From positions 1 through 9,137 of the forward strand of contig CAINWJ010000007.1 in assembly GCA_903854455.1 (NCBI GenBank): a DNA stretch of 9,137 nt. The letters are read 5' to 3'. Shown here one piece after another: positions 1 through 5,238 of this stretch. This stretch comes from Candidatus Peribacteria bacterium. Its GTDB lineage: Bacteria; Patescibacteriota; Gracilibacteria; Peribacterales; Peribacteraceae. A model generated the notes under the pieces. It saw nothing but the letters and a program-made list of their open reading frames with translations, ran no database searches and was not told where the DNA came from. Numbering within the stretch: position 1 is the stretch's first letter; every line of letters starts with the position of its first letter. Made by a program: the position numbers and the translations under genes.

Positions 1-597
1 GGGCTGGAAGATATCAGATGAATTGTATGCGATATGACGAAGATCCATTCCCGGCTTCGTGCCGTCCAATTTCATAGAAGGCACGATTTGTAGACTCTTC
101 TCAAATACGATGCCACTTCGATAAAACAAACGCAGACGCGGAGGATTGATGCTCCATGAAAATTCTTTCTCTACCGTGTTGATGCGGATTGTATGTCCAC
201 GTTCATAGAAACGTACGACCCACGAAATCCTTCTATTGATACTGCCTGCATTCACGAGCTGATGAAAAGGAGCATGCGATGACCATCGTAAAATAAGCTT
301 TCCATTGTTCTCCTCAATCGTGACGATGTTGCCAGAAGAAAAATACTCCACGATATCAGCCTTGATAGTGTCAACAGGTACTGGAGCAGGGGTAACTGGT
401 TTGATAGAAAAAAGATGAGCCTCGAGGAAAAACCAGAGGAAGAAAGCTAAGAAGCAATATCCAGCAAACCCTGGAATGAAAATCAGCACATGCCGATCAA
501 CCAGAGCTGTGATGGAGGGTAGGAATAGAACCGCCAAGACAGGTATAGCCACATATAATGAGAAAATTCCTATTGCGGCGAACATTCTGGTAACCAT
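1..597 (-). CDS. Unrecognised membrane protein with a cytosolic or periplasmic C-terminal domain (partial, 3' end outside window)
   Basis: An open frame of 199 codons runs leftward from an ATG at 597 and leaves the window without a stop, so the protein is longer than what is seen. An in-frame TAG lies a short way upstream of the ATG, which bounds the start. Residues about 5-30 and 37-59 are two hydrophobic segments. A proline-rich linker follows (KPVTPAPVPVD, about 66-76), then a mixed polar domain rich in beta-type residues (about 80-199). The layout of two N-terminal helices plus a soluble domain suggests a membrane-anchored protein, but I do not recognise the family. No Shine-Dalgarno is visible; TATAGT ends 3 bases before the ATG. 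It diverges from the gene at 751 across 153 bases. The membrane pattern and the uninterrupted frame support a real gene. Confidence 0.7.
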   Translation of the reverse strand, partial: MVTRMFAAIGIFSLYVAIPVLAVLFLPSITALVDRHVLIFIPGFAGYCFLAFFLWFFLEAHLFSIKPVTPAPVPVDTIKADIVEYFSSGNIVTIEENNGKLILRWSSHAPFHQLVNAGSINRRISWVVRFYERGHTIRINTVEKEFSWSINPPRLRLFYRSGIVFEKSLQIVPSMKLDGTKPGMDLRHIAYNSSDIFQP

Positions 598-750
598 GAG
601 ACTATAGTAGCAAAACAAAGACTAAAAAGAGTCACAACATGGAGGGTAAGTTGCCAGGATGTCATGTAAGACTGACGGATTAGATCATTCAACCGAAATC
701 GAGCGACGTCGGATTGAAAATCGTGAGGAAACAGATACCGTACTGCTTGT

Positions 751-1149
751 ATGTCTGAAGGATTGCGAAAAATCGTGCCACTGCGATACATACTGCTACC
801 TCCCGGTCTACTGATAGGATGGGTACTGGGGAGCATCATCGTCCTCCAGGTTCTCGCTTCCACGGGTACCCTGGTTGCATCTTCGTCGTTGGAAGTGGGT
901 CTGAAACTATACTTCATCGGACTCGTGATACTCCTTGGAATCGCCATCGGACCGCTGGTGCCATACGTGGTACTCACCGGATTAACCATGCTCTGGTCTT
1001 CGATGGGAATCAAACATCCTTTGACAATTTTCATCATGCATCATCAGCGGCAAATATTTTTCTGGTCTGTCTCAATATATTGGGCAATGGCTTTCCTGGG
1101 CATCTGCATCAGCATTCCGGGCATGATGTTCATCCATTTCTTGGAATAA
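751..1149 (+). CDS. Small unrecognised polytopic membrane protein (132 aa)
   Basis: The product is mostly hydrophobic, with predicted membrane segments near residues 12-36, 51-70, about 71-85 and 102-128 (three or four helices). Short basic stretches (K7, R12, K88, H97-R100) flank them. No catalytic motif is visible and I do not recognise the family. The frame has a TGA about 25 bases upstream and no other in-frame ATG before 751, so this start is favoured. No clear Shine-Dalgarno lies in front; a GAGG occurs about 20 bases upstream, too far to decide the start. The next gene begins 31 bases after the stop on the same strand, so the two are probably co-transcribed. A 155-codon minus-strand frame overlaps this locus but has a composition unlike a real protein. 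Confidence 0.65.
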   Translation: MSEGLRKIVPLRYILLPPGLLIGWVLGSIIVLQVLASTGTLVASSSLEVGLKLYFIGLVILLGIAIGPLVPYVVLTGLTMLWSSMGIKHPLTIFIMHHQRQIFFWSVSIYWAMAFLGICISIPGMMFIHFLE

Positions 1150-1180
1150 TCTAGCTGAACCAACATTTTTTGATTGCCTC

Positions 1181-2185
1181 ATGGTCGTATCCACATCGAA
1201 GAAATCTGGCGAACGTCTCCCGTGGTACATCCATGTGAGAGCACTGCTTGTCCTCTTCGTCATCCCTCTCATTTTTGCGCATCTACTCCTGCGTCTCCTC
1301 GTACAGTGGCAGAGATACGTCTACGGTTCCGGGGAGGATATCATCGTATTCATCCCGATGCAGACGGGTATCCTGACAATCTTCGTCTGGCTCTTCCTCC
1401 TCATTGGACTCGGTGTGCTGTACACCGTCAGGAAACGCCTGAAATCAGATGTACCTCTCTTCATGTGGCGTACGGATACATTTGCCGTCACATTCGTTCT
1501 TCTATCCGTACTGATACTGTGGAATTTTTTCCGATCAGACTGGGTTGCATTTCGGTCGCAGGACATCCTCGCCGGGCGCGATCCGTCACACTTCGGAATC
1601 GGTGCCATCACTCAGCTCCACTGGGGTGACGCCATCGACTTCTGGATTGCAGATGAACGTCCATCCGGTGGGATGAACCCGGATGCTCGCTTGCTGGAGA
1701 GACGACTCAATTTCTATCCGCATTTTGAACTGACAATGAACGATGGAAGGATGCTCGCCCTGACATCCACTCCACTGTATTTCGAAGTCCCCGGAACATC
1801 GTTGCCGATGGGCTTGCCCCGCGTCATTCAACTGGCACGCGAGAAGAACATCCCATTCTGCATTGCGCCCTCGACGAAACATTGGACGACGGGTTTCGTC
1901 ACATCACTCCCCTTGGACCTGGCGGAGACTCTGCGCGCAACGCTCTCCGAGCTCCCCTTCACTTCCGATTGCAGTAATCATGAACGTGCGAACGATCTCC
2001 AGCTGGCACGACCGTGGCCGATAGTAGTCAAAGCGCTATTCGTCATATTCATAGGATCGCTCTTTCTGTTCCTGATTCCGAAGAGATGGCAAAAGCGCTG
2101 GCGGTTACGATCTCTTGTGCTGTTCCAATGGGTAACCCTTGTGTGCTTTCTACTCCTCCTTGCAGAACTTGTTTCTTCGTACTAA
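1181..2185 (+). CDS. Unrecognised membrane protein with a large internal soluble domain (334 aa)
   Basis: Five hydrophobic segments are visible near residues 20-40, 56-82, 98-116, 281-299 and 309-330. Between the third and fourth lies a soluble domain of about 165 residues (117-280), which contains the stretches FRSDWVAFRS and DFWIADERPSGG. The C-terminal helix pair is separated by a strongly basic loop (KRWQKRWRLR, 301-310), which by the positive-inside rule should face the cytoplasm. The ATG at 1181 lies 31 bases after the preceding membrane-protein gene, so the two likely form an operon. There is no obvious Shine-Dalgarno. I cannot assign a family. The length, uninterrupted frame, and hydrophobicity pattern make it a convincing gene. 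It converges with the small leftward gene at 2358-2621. Confidence 0.75.
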   Translation: MVVSTSKKSGERLPWYIHVRALLVLFVIPLIFAHLLLRLLVQWQRYVYGSGEDIIVFIPMQTGILTIFVWLFLLIGLGVLYTVRKRLKSDVPLFMWRTDTFAVTFVLLSVLILWNFFRSDWVAFRSQDILAGRDPSHFGIGAITQLHWGDAIDFWIADERPSGGMNPDARLLERRLNFYPHFELTMNDGRMLALTSTPLYFEVPGTSLPMGLPRVIQLAREKNIPFCIAPSTKHWTTGFVTSLPLDLAETLRATLSELPFTSDCSNHERANDLQLARPWPIVVKALFVIFIGSLFLFLIPKRWQKRWRLRSLVLFQWVTLVCFLLLLAELVSSY

Positions 2186-2210
2186 ACGCGCATCTTCCCC
2201 CTACTCTTGG

Positions 2211-2228
2211 CGGCACCTTTTACGTGGT
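2211..2228 (-). repeat. Half copy of the CCACGTAAAA palindromic element
   Basis: On the minus strand this reads TACCACGTAAAAGGTGCC. The decamer CCACGTAAAA (minus strand of 2218-2227) recurs exactly at 2704-2713 (+) and 2801-2810 (-), and with one mismatch at 2732-2741 (+). Here only one arm plus a short GGTGCC tail is present, without the full hairpin, in the 172-base convergent gap after the gene ending at 2185. Nothing else notable is in that gap except a 14-base palindrome at 2268-2281. Confidence 0.55.
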
Positions 2229-2357
2229 AATACGAATGTTTCCACTTATTATTTTTTCGTTTTCCTCTTGAAGCGCTTCAACAAAACGATTGCTCAAAAT
2301 TGCGCATGCAAACTGGAAAGTCAAAGAACACCGAACTATAAATGCCGGAAAAAACCA

Positions 2358-2621
2358 TTACTTGGACGTACTTTTGAGCCCTCGCCGAATTAGGAATGAA
2401 ACTGCTTCTACGCAAAGAACAACCGCTGTTATAAGGAGAAAGTGCACAATGATGACAATAACGACAGAATTACTGTAGGCAACTTTCATCAGTGAAACAA
2501 AGCCGCTCGCATCAGTTTCCATCATCTGGAGTTTGTTTTGCGTATCTGACCAAACAAGCCAGCCAATGGGGATACTTAGAAGGAAGACGGCTGCGATGCG
2601 GGATAATAAGGGCTTCTTCAT
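2358..2621 (-). CDS. Small two-helix membrane protein (87 aa), unrecognised
   Basis: The protein opens MKKPLLSRIA and then has a hydrophobic stretch at residues 7-25. A polar middle (about 26-48) follows, then a second hydrophobic segment at 51-78 and a basic tail (RRGLKSTSK). Both ends are positively charged, which predicts that both termini are cytoplasmic. The N-terminus could instead be a signal peptide, but there is no clear cleavage site. The ATG at 2621 has no Shine-Dalgarno. On the minus strand TAAAGT ends exactly six bases upstream, compatible with a -10 box and a leaderless transcript. Overlapping plus-strand frames at 2139-2478 lack protein-like composition, so this strand is preferred. 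Family unknown. Confidence 0.6.
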   Translation of the reverse strand: MKKPLLSRIAAVFLLSIPIGWLVWSDTQNKLQMMETDASGFVSLMKVAYSNSVVIVIIVHFLLITAVVLCVEAVSFLIRRGLKSTSK

Positions 2622-2627
2622 ATGAGT

Positions 2628-2633
2628 ACTTTA
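2628..2633 (-). promoter_or_regulatory. Candidate -10 box (TAAAGT) for the small membrane protein
   Basis: TAAAGT on the minus strand fits the TANNNT core and ends six bases before the ATG at 2621, so transcription would begin at or next to the start codon. No convincing -35 was found. The support is the repeated spacing seen at other genes in this window. Confidence 0.3.
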
Positions 2634-2702
2634 TCTGAAGTTTGAATGATGACAATAAAATTTTCATGGTGATGCGCGTCTTCATACTCATCTGTCGCTG
2701 AA

Positions 2703-2746
2703 GCCACGTAAAACGCCTGCGGCGTCACGTGGCACGTAAAATCGCT
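2703..2746 (+). repeat. Palindromic CCACGTAAAA element, copy 1, with an overlapping half copy
   Basis: The 31 bases 2703-2733 form a nested hairpin. The outer arms GCCACGT (2703-2709) and ACGTGGC (2727-2733) pair, and the inner arms ACGCC and GGCGT pair around a TGC loop. A second half element, GCACGTAAAATCGCT (2732-2746), starts inside the right arm. It repeats, in inverted orientation, the sequence next to the tRNA 3' end at 2796-2807. Read on the minus strand, the inner stem is followed by TTTT, so copy 1 could act as a weak terminator roughly 80 bases after the tRNA. Confidence 0.6.
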
Positions 2747-2778
2747 TTTGCTGCATTGATGATATTGATCTGGTGGCG

Positions 2779-2814
2779 GCGCCACGTTATCGCGCAGCGA
2801 TTTTACGTGGTGCC
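2779..2814 (-). repeat. Palindromic CCACGTAAAA element, copy 2, overlapping the tRNA 3' end
   Basis: GGCGCCACGT (2779-2788) pairs with ACGTGGTGCC (2805-2814) with one G-T pair. Inside, ATCGC and GCGAT pair around GCA. The minus-strand reading begins with the tRNA's discriminator and CCA and continues CGTAAAATCGC, matching copy 1 in overall layout (CCACGTAAAA, small GC stem, ACGTGG). The element thus includes the last seven bases of the tRNA gene, and in the primary transcript it could compete with acceptor-stem pairing. Confidence 0.6.
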
Positions 2815-2883
2815 ACGGGTCGGGATTGAACCGACGACCCCGGGCTTATGAGTCCCGTGCTCTACCAACTGAGCTACCGTGGC
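2808..2883 (-). tRNA. tRNA-Met (anticodon CAT), CCA end encoded
   Basis: A full cloverleaf can be drawn on the minus strand. The acceptor arms GCCACGG and CCGTGGC are perfectly paired. D stem GCTC/GAGC has loop AGTTGGTA. The anticodon loop is CTCATAA, the variable loop GGGTC, and the T arm GTCGG/CCGAC has loop TTCAATC. Discriminator A and an encoded CCA follow, 76 bases in all. The G1-C72 pair argues against initiator tRNA, so it is an elongator Met tRNA or, less likely, an Ile tRNA whose CAT is modified to lysidine. The anticodon stem CGGGA/GCCCG ends in an unusual A31-G39 mismatch next to the loop. Two damaged copies of the 5' part lie directly upstream on the same strand. Confidence 0.93.
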
Positions 2884-2933
2884 ATGGTTTGGATGATGCT
2901 AAGAAAGATCAAGATCGCAGACTTTTCTATTAC

Positions 2934-2974
2934 GCCTCGCGGAGCTCGGCTAGGCAACTGAGCTACCGTGGCAT
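2934..2974 (-). pseudogene. tRNA-Met 5' fragment fused to a hairpin (copy 2)
   Basis: The minus strand keeps tRNA positions 1-18 (through CAGTTG). It then switches into an imperfect 22-base palindrome centred on GAGCTC (2934-2955; arms GCCT/AGGC). The anticodon, T arm and acceptor 3' strand are missing, so it cannot make a tRNA. The promoter-like upstream flank is retained in degenerate form. Confidence 0.7.
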
Positions 2975-3006
2975 AGATGATGAAACGATGATAGAAAGAG
3001 CTTTGA

Positions 3007-3063
3007 TACCAACTGCCTGCCCTCCATAGCTCCGCAGAGCGAAGGAGGGAGCTACCGTGGCAT
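3007..3063 (-). pseudogene. tRNA-Met 5' fragment split by a 34-base hairpin insert (copy 3)
   Basis: The minus strand carries tRNA positions 1-13 (GCCACGGTAGCTC), then a 34-base insert (3015-3048), then positions 14-21 (AGTTGGTA), after which tRNA identity ends. The insert folds as CCTCC/GGAGG plus GCTC/GAGC around a TGCG loop. It shares the octamer AGCTCCGC with the hairpin joined to copy 2, in the opposite orientation. This is a clean insertion within the D arm of a former tRNA copy. Confidence 0.7.
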
Positions 3064-3112
3064 GGTCTGGACGATAAGAAATGAACAGCATGTAGATTAT
3101 GCACGAAACCAT

Positions 3113-4033
3113 CTATCCATTGAAGAGATCATTGGAAGACTGTATCTCCATCTTCCTTGGGCGCTTCATGAGCAGAAACATCCCCGCCGCCATGGGAACG
3201 AGACTCAGAAGCTGAACCGTCGTGGCGGATTGTCGCAGGAAGATATAGGCGAAGAACAAGGTGAAGAGGGGCTGGATACTCAGAACGGAAAGTGATTTGG
3301 TCACAGGCATACGATGGAGGGCTTCCATCCAGAACATCTTGGAGAGACCCATGTTGAGGAGTCCGCTCACGAGCAGCAGCATGATCCCCGTCAGATCAAT
3401 GCTGAGCGGAGCAGAAGATTCAAAGATGCGCGAGAGAATGAAGAGCAGCGGTGCGGCAACAGCTGCCCGCCAGAAAAGAATGTATGTTGAACTGACATGT
3501 CGACGCCGAACGCGCTGTGCAGCGGCATTGGCGAGTGGTGGGAACATCGCGGCGAAGAGAACGATGAGATCCCCCGAGTACCATCCGGACGAATGAGGCA
3601 ATAAAATGAGCGATGCACCGGCAACCATGCACATGCCGCCGACCAAGTGTCGGGGAACGAACGGCTCATGTTTGGTGAGAACATTGAGGAACAGGAATGT
3701 GAAGAACACTTCCATGAACGACACGATGCTCGCATTGCCAGGAGTGGTGTAACGGAGACCGAGGAATGACAGCGCGTAGTAGACAAAGCCGATGACGAGC
3801 GCAACGACGGCAATGTCCCTGACATCTGCTCTAGACAGCGTCGGACCCCAACCGTGTGTCACTGTGAGAATCCCAGCAAAGAGCAGCGCAGACAGACCGG
3901 TGACGATGGAGGCAGTGAGAATCGGCGGAAGTGTCCGAAACGTCAGGACAGTGATCACCGGGAAGAGACCACCGAGTAATGCGGAGGAGATTGAAAATAT
4001 TTCGCCGCCTGCATGTTTGGCTGATGATTTCAC
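3113..4033 (-). CDS. EamA-family (DMT superfamily) inner-membrane transporter
   Basis: This 306-residue hydrophobic protein has the DMT architecture: two EamA repeats (about 12-142 and 155-290) and roughly ten membrane helices. Family-like stretches include GLRYTTPGNASIVSFMEVFFTFLF in the first repeat and EALHRMPVTKSLSVLSIQPLFTLFF in the second, where a small-residue helix precedes a conserved P-L-F. Members move metabolites, amino acids or drugs, often as exporters; the substrate cannot be predicted here. The start is GTG at 4033; the nearby ATG at 4041 is out of frame and stops after three codons. No Shine-Dalgarno is seen. TACCAT ends six bases before the GTG. A stable hairpin lies 23 bases upstream (4056-4079). 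The tRNA array follows on the same strand. Confidence 0.9.
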   Translation of the reverse strand: MKSSAKHAGGEIFSISSALLGGLFPVITVLTFRTLPPILTASIVTGLSALLFAGILTVTHGWGPTLSRADVRDIAVVALVIGFVYYALSFLGLRYTTPGNASIVSFMEVFFTFLFLNVLTKHEPFVPRHLVGGMCMVAGASLILLPHSSGWYSGDLIVLFAAMFPPLANAAAQRVRRRHVSSTYILFWRAAVAAPLLFILSRIFESSAPLSIDLTGIMLLLVSGLLNMGLSKMFWMEALHRMPVTKSLSVLSIQPLFTLFFAYIFLRQSATTVQLLSLVPMAAGMFLLMKRPRKMEIQSSNDLFNG

Positions 4034-4039
4034 TCAGGC

Positions 4040-4045
4040 ATGGTA
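4040..4045 (-). promoter_or_regulatory. Candidate -10 box (TACCAT) for the EamA transporter
   Basis: TACCAT on the minus strand ends six bases before the GTG start. If used, the transcript would be leaderless and the hairpin at 4056-4079 would lie upstream of the promoter, insulating it from the 56-residue gene. The match to the TATAAT consensus is only moderate. Confidence 0.25.
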
Positions 4046-4055
4046 GCAGAACGTA

Positions 4056-4079
4056 GAGACGACCCCGCTGGGGCGTCTC
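4056..4079. repeat. Strong 24-base hairpin (GAGACG ... CGTCTC)
   Basis: GAGACG pairs with CGTCTC and CCCC with GGGG, with a single bulged A and a GCT loop, giving ten GC-rich pairs. No T-run follows on either strand, so it is not a standard intrinsic terminator. It sits between two leftward genes and could protect or end the upstream transcript. It resembles the GTAGAGACG...CGTCTC palindromes that I recall from several bacterial groups; that link is from memory. Confidence 0.5.
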
Positions 4080-4099
4080 ATCCGACAATAACAACATCG

Positions 4100-4123
4100 T
4101 GAGCCGCAAAATTTTGCGGCTCA
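4100..4123. terminator. Perfect 24-base palindrome seven bases past the 56-residue gene; possible terminator
   Basis: TGAGCCGC and GCGGCTCA flank AAAATTTT, so the whole is a perfect palindrome. Its position just after the stop of the leftward 56-residue gene suits a 3' end stabiliser or terminator. The A/T run is inside the loop rather than after the stem, so it departs from the usual Rho-independent form. It could equally be a protein-binding site. Confidence 0.35.
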
Positions 4124-4129
4124 ACATCA

Positions 4130-4300
4130 TCAGATTTTCGTGAGTCCATGCTGCATTGCATACCCCCTCGCCTTCCCAACATCCGATCCTCCTGTATACG
4201 GCGGCTTGGTTCTGATCTGTGCTGCGACAGTCACGCCGCCATCAGTAGTGGTAATCACAATTTGATTCGTGCCGTCGGAGTAGGTTTCGATGGTTGTCAT
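4130..4300 (-). CDS. 56-residue protein of unknown function
   Basis: From the ATG at 4300 the product is 56 residues. Its first half is rich in T, V and I (Q13-IVITTTDGGVTVAAQIR-T31), which suggests beta-strands. A basic, glycine-containing tail ends in QHGLTKI. There is no signal peptide or membrane segment. The open frame extends upstream to 4429, but residues there translate the intergenic repeat at 4384-4420 (SAQDDK), so the inner ATG is preferred. TATACT lies six bases upstream of that ATG, consistent with leaderless expression, and a perfect palindrome follows the stop by seven bases. I do not recognise a family. Confidence 0.55.
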   Translation of the reverse strand: MTTIETYSDGTNQIVITTTDGGVTVAAQIRTKPPYTGGSDVGKARGYAMQHGLTKI

Positions 4301-4306
4301 GGGATC

Positions 4307-4312
4307 AGTATA
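4307..4312 (-). promoter_or_regulatory. -10 box TATACT for the 56-residue gene
   Basis: TATACT on the minus strand is one mismatch from TATAAT and ends six bases before the ATG at 4300, the spacing expected if the start codon is the first transcribed triplet. No good -35 was seen 16-18 bases further upstream. Confidence 0.4.
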
Positions 4313-4383
4313 CCTCTTCTGTCCCGCGGGTAGACACCCGCTCCCCAATCTATTCCAAGGAACCTCTGAGGACAAAATATACT

Positions 4384-4420
4384 TGTCGTCCTGAGCGGAG
4401 TCGAAGGACTCATCATGACA
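4384..4420. repeat. Intergenic palindromic repeat (CTGAGCGGAGTCGAAGGAC core)
   Basis: The outer arms TGTC (4384-4387) and GACA (4417-4420) pair, and GTCCT (4388-4392) pairs with AGGAC (4405-4409). The core GAGCGGAGTCGAAGG is a word I recall as a common intergenic repeat in many environmental bacterial genomes; this is recognition from memory. It occupies the middle of the 182-base divergent region between the 56-residue gene and the hydrolase. A small hairpin, CGGGT/ACCCG at 4327-4340, lies nearby. Confidence 0.55.
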
Positions 4421-4468
4421 ATTTTCCAAAGATTCCCTAAATACGGATCAATTCACGATCCGGTGAGA

Positions 4469-4474
4469 TATACT
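4469..4474 (+). promoter_or_regulatory. -10 box TATACT for the hydrolase operon
   Basis: TATACT ends eight bases before the ATG at 4483, the same hexamer as at the divergent 56-residue gene. The predicted start of transcription lies within a few bases of the ATG, leaving no room for a Shine-Dalgarno. The -35 region (around 4445-4451) is weak. Confidence 0.4.
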
Positions 4475-4482
4475 GCCTCCCG

Positions 4483-5238
4483 ATGATACCTATTCTCGTT
4501 TGTATCCACGGCTGGGGCGGCTCCAAAGAATCCTTCAACCTGTTGCGCGAAGCATTGAAGGATACCGATGTTCAAATCCTGGCACCGGATCTTCCGGGCT
4601 TCGGGCAGGAACCGGATCCTGTGCGTCCGTGGACCAATGATGATTATGCGGATTGGGTGGAACGGTGGATGCAGGGTCAGGGTCTGGGACAGGGTCAGGA
4701 GTTTCAATTATTGGGACATTCTCACGGGGGAAGAATCGCGATCAAAATCGCTTGGCGCCAATCGACTAATAAACTAGCAAACCACCAAACTAGTAAACCA
4801 GTAAACCATCTCTATCTCTGTGCAGCTGCTGGAATTCCTCATCCGCCAACAATCAAAGAAACGTTTGGTCTGATTGGCGCAAAGATCGGAGGTGCAGTGC
4901 TTGCGATTCCCGGACTGCGATGGATCCAACCAATTGCGCGGAAAATCCTCTACAAGCTCCTCGGTGTTCATGATTACGAACGTGCGTCACCGATCATGAA
5001 GGAAACTCTCAAGCTTGTGACGGATGATGATCTGACTCCCCTGCTCCGGTCGATCGACATTCCGACCGACATCTTCTGGGGTACCGCCGATACGATGACG
5101 CCGTACTCGGATGCACTCGTGATGAAACAGGAAATCCCGGGCAGTACGCTGCATACATTCGATGGCGAACGTCACCGGATCCACAAAGACAAAGCGAAGG
5201 AGATCGCGGCAGTGATTCGAGGTAGAATACAGTCATGA
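4483..5238 (+). CDS. Alpha/beta-hydrolase fold protein (251 aa)
   Basis: The family pattern is clear. The oxyanion motif HGWGG is at residues 9-13. The nucleophile elbow GHSHGG is at 78-83, with Ser80. A likely acid is Asp203 (GTADTMTP), and the catalytic His is His231 or His234 in GERHRIH. The reaction cannot be deduced; the family includes esterases, lipases and amidases. No signal peptide is seen, so it is probably cytoplasmic. Two short sequences look foreign to the fold: QGQGLGQGQ (64-72) and a T/N/Q/K-rich loop (about 94-108). Both are encoded by stuttering DNA words. The stop overlaps the next start as ATGA, implying translational coupling with the Mur-like gene and a shared pathway. 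Confidence 0.88.
   Translation: MIPILVCIHGWGGSKESFNLLREALKDTDVQILAPDLPGFGQEPDPVRPWTNDDYADWVERWMQGQGLGQGQEFQLLGHSHGGRIAIKIAWRQSTNKLANHQTSKPVNHLYLCAAAGIPHPPTIKETFGLIGAKIGGAVLAIPGLRWIQPIARKILYKLLGVHDYERASPIMKETLKLVTDDDLTPLLRSIDIPTDIFWGTADTMTPYSDALVMKQEIPGSTLHTFDGERHRIHKDKAKEIAAVIRGRIQS
4673..4699 (+). repeat. GGGTCAGGGT word repeat inside the hydrolase gene
   Basis: Three imperfect copies of GGGTCAG/GGGACAG stand in a row and encode QGQGLGQGQ. The 11-mer AGGGTCAGGGT also occurs at 8423-8433 in the FemAB-like gene, and AGGGTCAGG is found in both places, so the same word family is in two genes. The reading frame is kept. Confidence 0.7.
4763..4809 (+). repeat. AAACTAGTAAACC word repeat inside the hydrolase gene
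   Basis: The segment is built from short variants of ACTAATAAACTAGCAAACC, ACCAAACTAGT and AAACCAGTAAACC. It is AT-rich in an otherwise balanced gene and encodes a polar loop just after the nucleophile helix. The downstream strand (HLYLCAAAGI) resumes normally. Confidence 0.65.

Larger units (their letters stand above)
2866..3063 (-). repeat. 89-bp tandem array of the tRNA-Met 5' end (three copies)
   Basis: The tRNA 5' terminal base falls at 2883 (intact gene), 2972 and 3061, a spacing of exactly 89 bases both times. The 20 bases 2866-2885 recur perfectly at 2955-2974, and 15 of them recur at 3049-3063. Sequence upstream of the copies is also related: reading plus strand, CATGGTTTGGATGATG at the intact gene resembles CATGGTCTGGACGAT at the third copy. 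The repeated unit therefore included the promoter side of the tRNA, and the array looks like a decayed triplication. Confidence 0.8.

Noticed and set aside
659..814. Short plus-strand frame of about 51 codons ahead of the 132-residue gene
   Set aside because: Charged then cysteine-rich, no start signal, ends inside the next gene; no support beyond being open.
570..1037. 155-codon open frame on the minus strand opposite the 132-residue membrane protein
   Set aside because: Its composition (many S, P, R and scattered C) is not protein-like, and the plus-strand frame gives coherent membrane helices over the same DNA.
2268..2281. Perfect palindrome TTGAAGCGCTTCAA between convergent genes, considered as a terminator
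   Set aside because: Only a five-pair stem with a GCGC loop and no following T-run on either strand.
2866..3063. Evenly spaced repeats considered as a CRISPR array
   Set aside because: The repeated part is the tRNA 5' end, only three copies exist, spacers are related to each other, and no cas gene is near.
4301..4429. N-terminal extension of the 56-residue protein to an ATG at 4429
   Set aside because: The extra residues translate the palindromic repeat at 4384-4420 and a hairpin, and a promoter-like TATACT lies between; the inner ATG is more plausible.
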